Part shown: piece by piece, positions 13,902 to 15,491 of the stretch
Layout: each line of letters begins with the position of its first letter
Position numbering within the stretch: position 1 is the stretch's first letter
From: JBMNRY01 sp050944915
Lineage (GTDB): Bacteria > Bacillota > Limnochordia > JAAZLZ01
Reading direction: 5' to 3'
NCBI GenBank assembly: GCA_050944915.1
Contig: JBMNRY010000046.1
Span: 1 to 15,491 of the forward strand
DNA length: 15,491 bases
Position numbers and translations under genes: made by a program
Notes under the pieces: model-generated
Databases searched by the model: none
What the model was told of the DNA's origin: nothing
What the model saw: only the letters and a program-made list of their open reading frames with translations

Positions 13902-15359
13902 TTGGCCAAAAGGACGTTGTATAAAGACTTAGCAGAAAATTTGGCTCTGCTTTCCGATGAGCTGGGTGTGGGCATCAGTTTCGATGTTATCGTCCGGGAT
14001 ATCAGATTCGCTGGCCGCAATGCGGCCTTAGTTTTCGTCGATGGATTCATCAAAGATAAGGTCACCGCCGATATCATGCGGGCTCTTTTCTCTTTGGAAC
14101 GGGGAGATTTAGCCCCCAATTTGATCGACAAATTAGCGACGGAAAAGTTGCCCTATTTCGAAGTGGAACGGACCGATGATTTCGATAAGCTCATCACCGA
14201 GATCATTTCCGGTCCTATGGCCCTCTTGGTCGATGGTTATGAAGAGGCGCTGATCATCGATGTGCGGGAATACCCTGTCCGGAGTATGGAAGAGCCGGAT
14301 TTAGAAAGGGTAACCAGGGGCTCCCGGGATGGCTTTGTGGAAACGGCTATTTTCAATACGATCTTGCTCCGCAGGCGCCTGCGGGATCCCGGTTTACGTT
14401 TTGAAGCCCTAAAAACAGGGGAACGTTCCAAAACCGATGTGATCATCGCTTATATCGATGATTTGGCGGAACCGGGGATCATCCAGACAATTAAAGAGGC
14501 TGTGGCTTCCGTTGACACCATCGGCTTGCCCATGGGTGTCAAGAGTTTAGAGGAGTATATCGTGGGTTCGACCATTAATCCCCTTCCTAAAGTGCGTTAT
14601 TCCGAACGACCCGATGTGGTCGCGGCCCACCTACTAGAGGGCCATGTGGCCGTCATCGTTGATACAACACCGGCGGTGATGATCACCCCCGCGACGGCTT
14701 GGCATTTCACCCAACACGCCGAAGAATACTTTCAGCACCCGACGGTGGGCACCTATTTGCGTTGGATCAGGGCCATCGGCATTTTGTTATCCTTTATCCT
14801 GACCCCACTATGGCTGGGCCTTGTCATGCAGCAGGATCTGCTGCCCGAGTTTCTGTCCTTTATCGGGCCCAAGGAGCCGGGGACCCTATCTTTGTTTACC
14901 CAATTCTTGATCCTTGAGTTAGGGGTCGATTTGGTGCGAATGGCCTTTATCCATACCCCTAATGCTTTGGCAACTTCCTTAGGTATTGTGGGGGCCATCC
15001 TGTTAGGTGAGTTCGCTGTGCAAGTGGGGCTTTTTACCCAGGAGACCATATTGTATACGGCGGTGGCGGCTGTGGGCACCTTTGCCACCCCCAGTGTAGA
15101 ATTTGGCTTAGCCGTCCGTCTTTTCCGCTTATTAACTTTGATCCTCACCGGCCTCTTCGCTTTGCCGGGCCTTGCCGGGGGAGTAGTGTTCACTTGCCTA
15201 GTCTTTGCCCTCACCCGCTCCTTCGATACCCCTTATCTGTGGCCCCTCATTCCCTTCCAAGGAGATGCCCTTTGGCGTCTTATTTTCCGTTCCCCCGTGC
15301 CGGAGCTGCGACAGCGACCACCCATTGCTAAGAAAAAGAATCAACCAAGGCAGAGCTAA
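13902..15359 (+). CDS. spoVAF: Stage V sporulation protein AF (GerA-family A subunit)
   Basis: The 485-residue protein is a full-length member of the GerA A-subunit family and matches SpoVAF best. The N-terminal soluble domain (about 1-285) has LAENLALLSDELGVGISFDVI, DGFIKDKV, DVREYPVRSMEEPDLERV, TRGSRDGFVETAIFN and TERP-like SERPDVVAAHLLEGHVAV. The C-terminal part (about 290-455) has five or six membrane helices with WLRWIRAIG-like TYLRWIRAIGILLSFILTPLW, MAFIHTPNALATSLG and AVGTFATPSVEFGLA, ending at PYLWPLIPF and RSPVPE. Such proteins form channels in the spore inner membrane that amplify germination signals and work with the SpoVA channel. The start is TTG 13902, after GGGAGGG (13889-13895). 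It normally lies after spoVAE; here it follows a holin-like gene. Confidence 0.93.
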   Translation: MAKRTLYKDLAENLALLSDELGVGISFDVIVRDIRFAGRNAALVFVDGFIKDKVTADIMRALFSLERGDLAPNLIDKLATEKLPYFEVERTDDFDKLITEIISGPMALLVDGYEEALIIDVREYPVRSMEEPDLERVTRGSRDGFVETAIFNTILLRRRLRDPGLRFEALKTGERSKTDVIIAYIDDLAEPGIIQTIKEAVASVDTIGLPMGVKSLEEYIVGSTINPLPKVRYSERPDVVAAHLLEGHVAVIVDTTPAVMITPATAWHFTQHAEEYFQHPTVGTYLRWIRAIGILLSFILTPLWLGLVMQQDLLPEFLSFIGPKEPGTLSLFTQFLILELGVDLVRMAFIHTPNALATSLGIVGAILLGEFAVQVGLFTQETILYTAVAAVGTFATPSVEFGLAVRLFRLLTLILTGLFALPGLAGGVVFTCLVFALTRSFDTPYLWPLIPFQGDALWRLIFRSPVPELRQRPPIAKKKNQPRQS

Positions 15360-15383
15360 CGTCACCCTAAGGTGGCGTTTTTT
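15358..15383 (+). terminator. Intrinsic terminator after spoVAF
   Basis: A 9-bp stem (15358-15366 with 15371-15379, one G-T) with loop CTAA overlaps the spoVAF stop codon and is followed by a run of six T (15378-15383). Confidence 0.9.
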
Positions 15384-15433
15384 CAGTTAGAGTAAAATTT
15401 TAGTAGGTGGTAGGAAAAAGGCAGATGGATAGC

Positions 15434-15480
15434 AAAAAAAGACCTCGCTACCCATAACCAGAGAAAGGAGCGAGGTCTTG
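15434..15480 (-). terminator. Probable terminator for a - strand gene beyond the right edge
   Basis: An 11-bp perfect stem (15439-15449 with 15469-15479) has a 19-nt loop. Read on the - strand it is followed by seven T (complement of 15434-15440), the form of an intrinsic terminator. This suggests a gene running leftward towards spoVAF from outside the window. The long loop is unusual. On the + strand the same segment contains AAGGAG (15465-15470) and GTG at 15480, so a + strand gene start hidden by the hairpin cannot be excluded. Confidence 0.55.
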
Positions 15481-15491
15481 TGAAGAACGAT

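Overview
The window reads as a chromosomal segment of a spore-forming member of the Bacillota (Firmicutes), probably Clostridia or a related deep lineage. The reasons are the recA-recX-rny-ymdB-spoVS gene order, the sporulation genes spoVS, spoVAA, spoVAB and spoVAF, strong AGGAGG-type ribosome binding sites, and frequent TTG and GTG starts. The base composition is moderate. Every gene lies on the + strand. I see no mobile element, CRISPR array, tRNA or rRNA.

Layout. (1) Positions 2-3212: the 3' part of rimO (ribosomal protein S12 methylthiotransferase), then a promoter, an unrecognised single-pass membrane protein, and a short FtsH-like AAA+ metalloprotease that lacks the usual extracytoplasmic domain, closed by a strong terminator. 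(2) Positions 3217-8231: a promoter overlapped by a good LexA-type SOS box, followed by cinA, a membrane-anchored metallophosphoesterase, thpR, recA and recX. The spacing is tight (thpR and recA overlap by four bases), so this looks like one DNA-damage-inducible operon. (3) Positions 8109-10641: a separate sigma-A-like promoter, a structured leader of about 87 nt ending in a strong intrinsic terminator, then rny (RNase Y) and ymdB. I see no room for a promoter between that terminator and rny, so the leader is a candidate attenuator. (4) Positions 10762-12016: spoVS and an M19 membrane dipeptidase. (5) Positions 12054-15383: spoVAA and spoVAB overlapping, a dodecin, a small four-helix YvlD/holin-IV-like membrane protein, and spoVAF. 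The spoVAC, spoVAD and spoVAE genes that usually sit inside this cluster are absent here. (6) At the right edge an inverted repeat looks like a terminator for a gene arriving on the - strand.

The genes group into translation and RNA maintenance (rimO, thpR, rny, ymdB), DNA repair (recA, recX, cinA), membrane protein quality control (the FtsH-like pair), and sporulation or spore germination (spoVS, spoVAA, spoVAB, spoVAF). The most unusual element is the rny leader, with its 11-codon open frame, alternative pairings and terminator. The SOS box upstream of cinA and the rearranged spoVA cluster are next.
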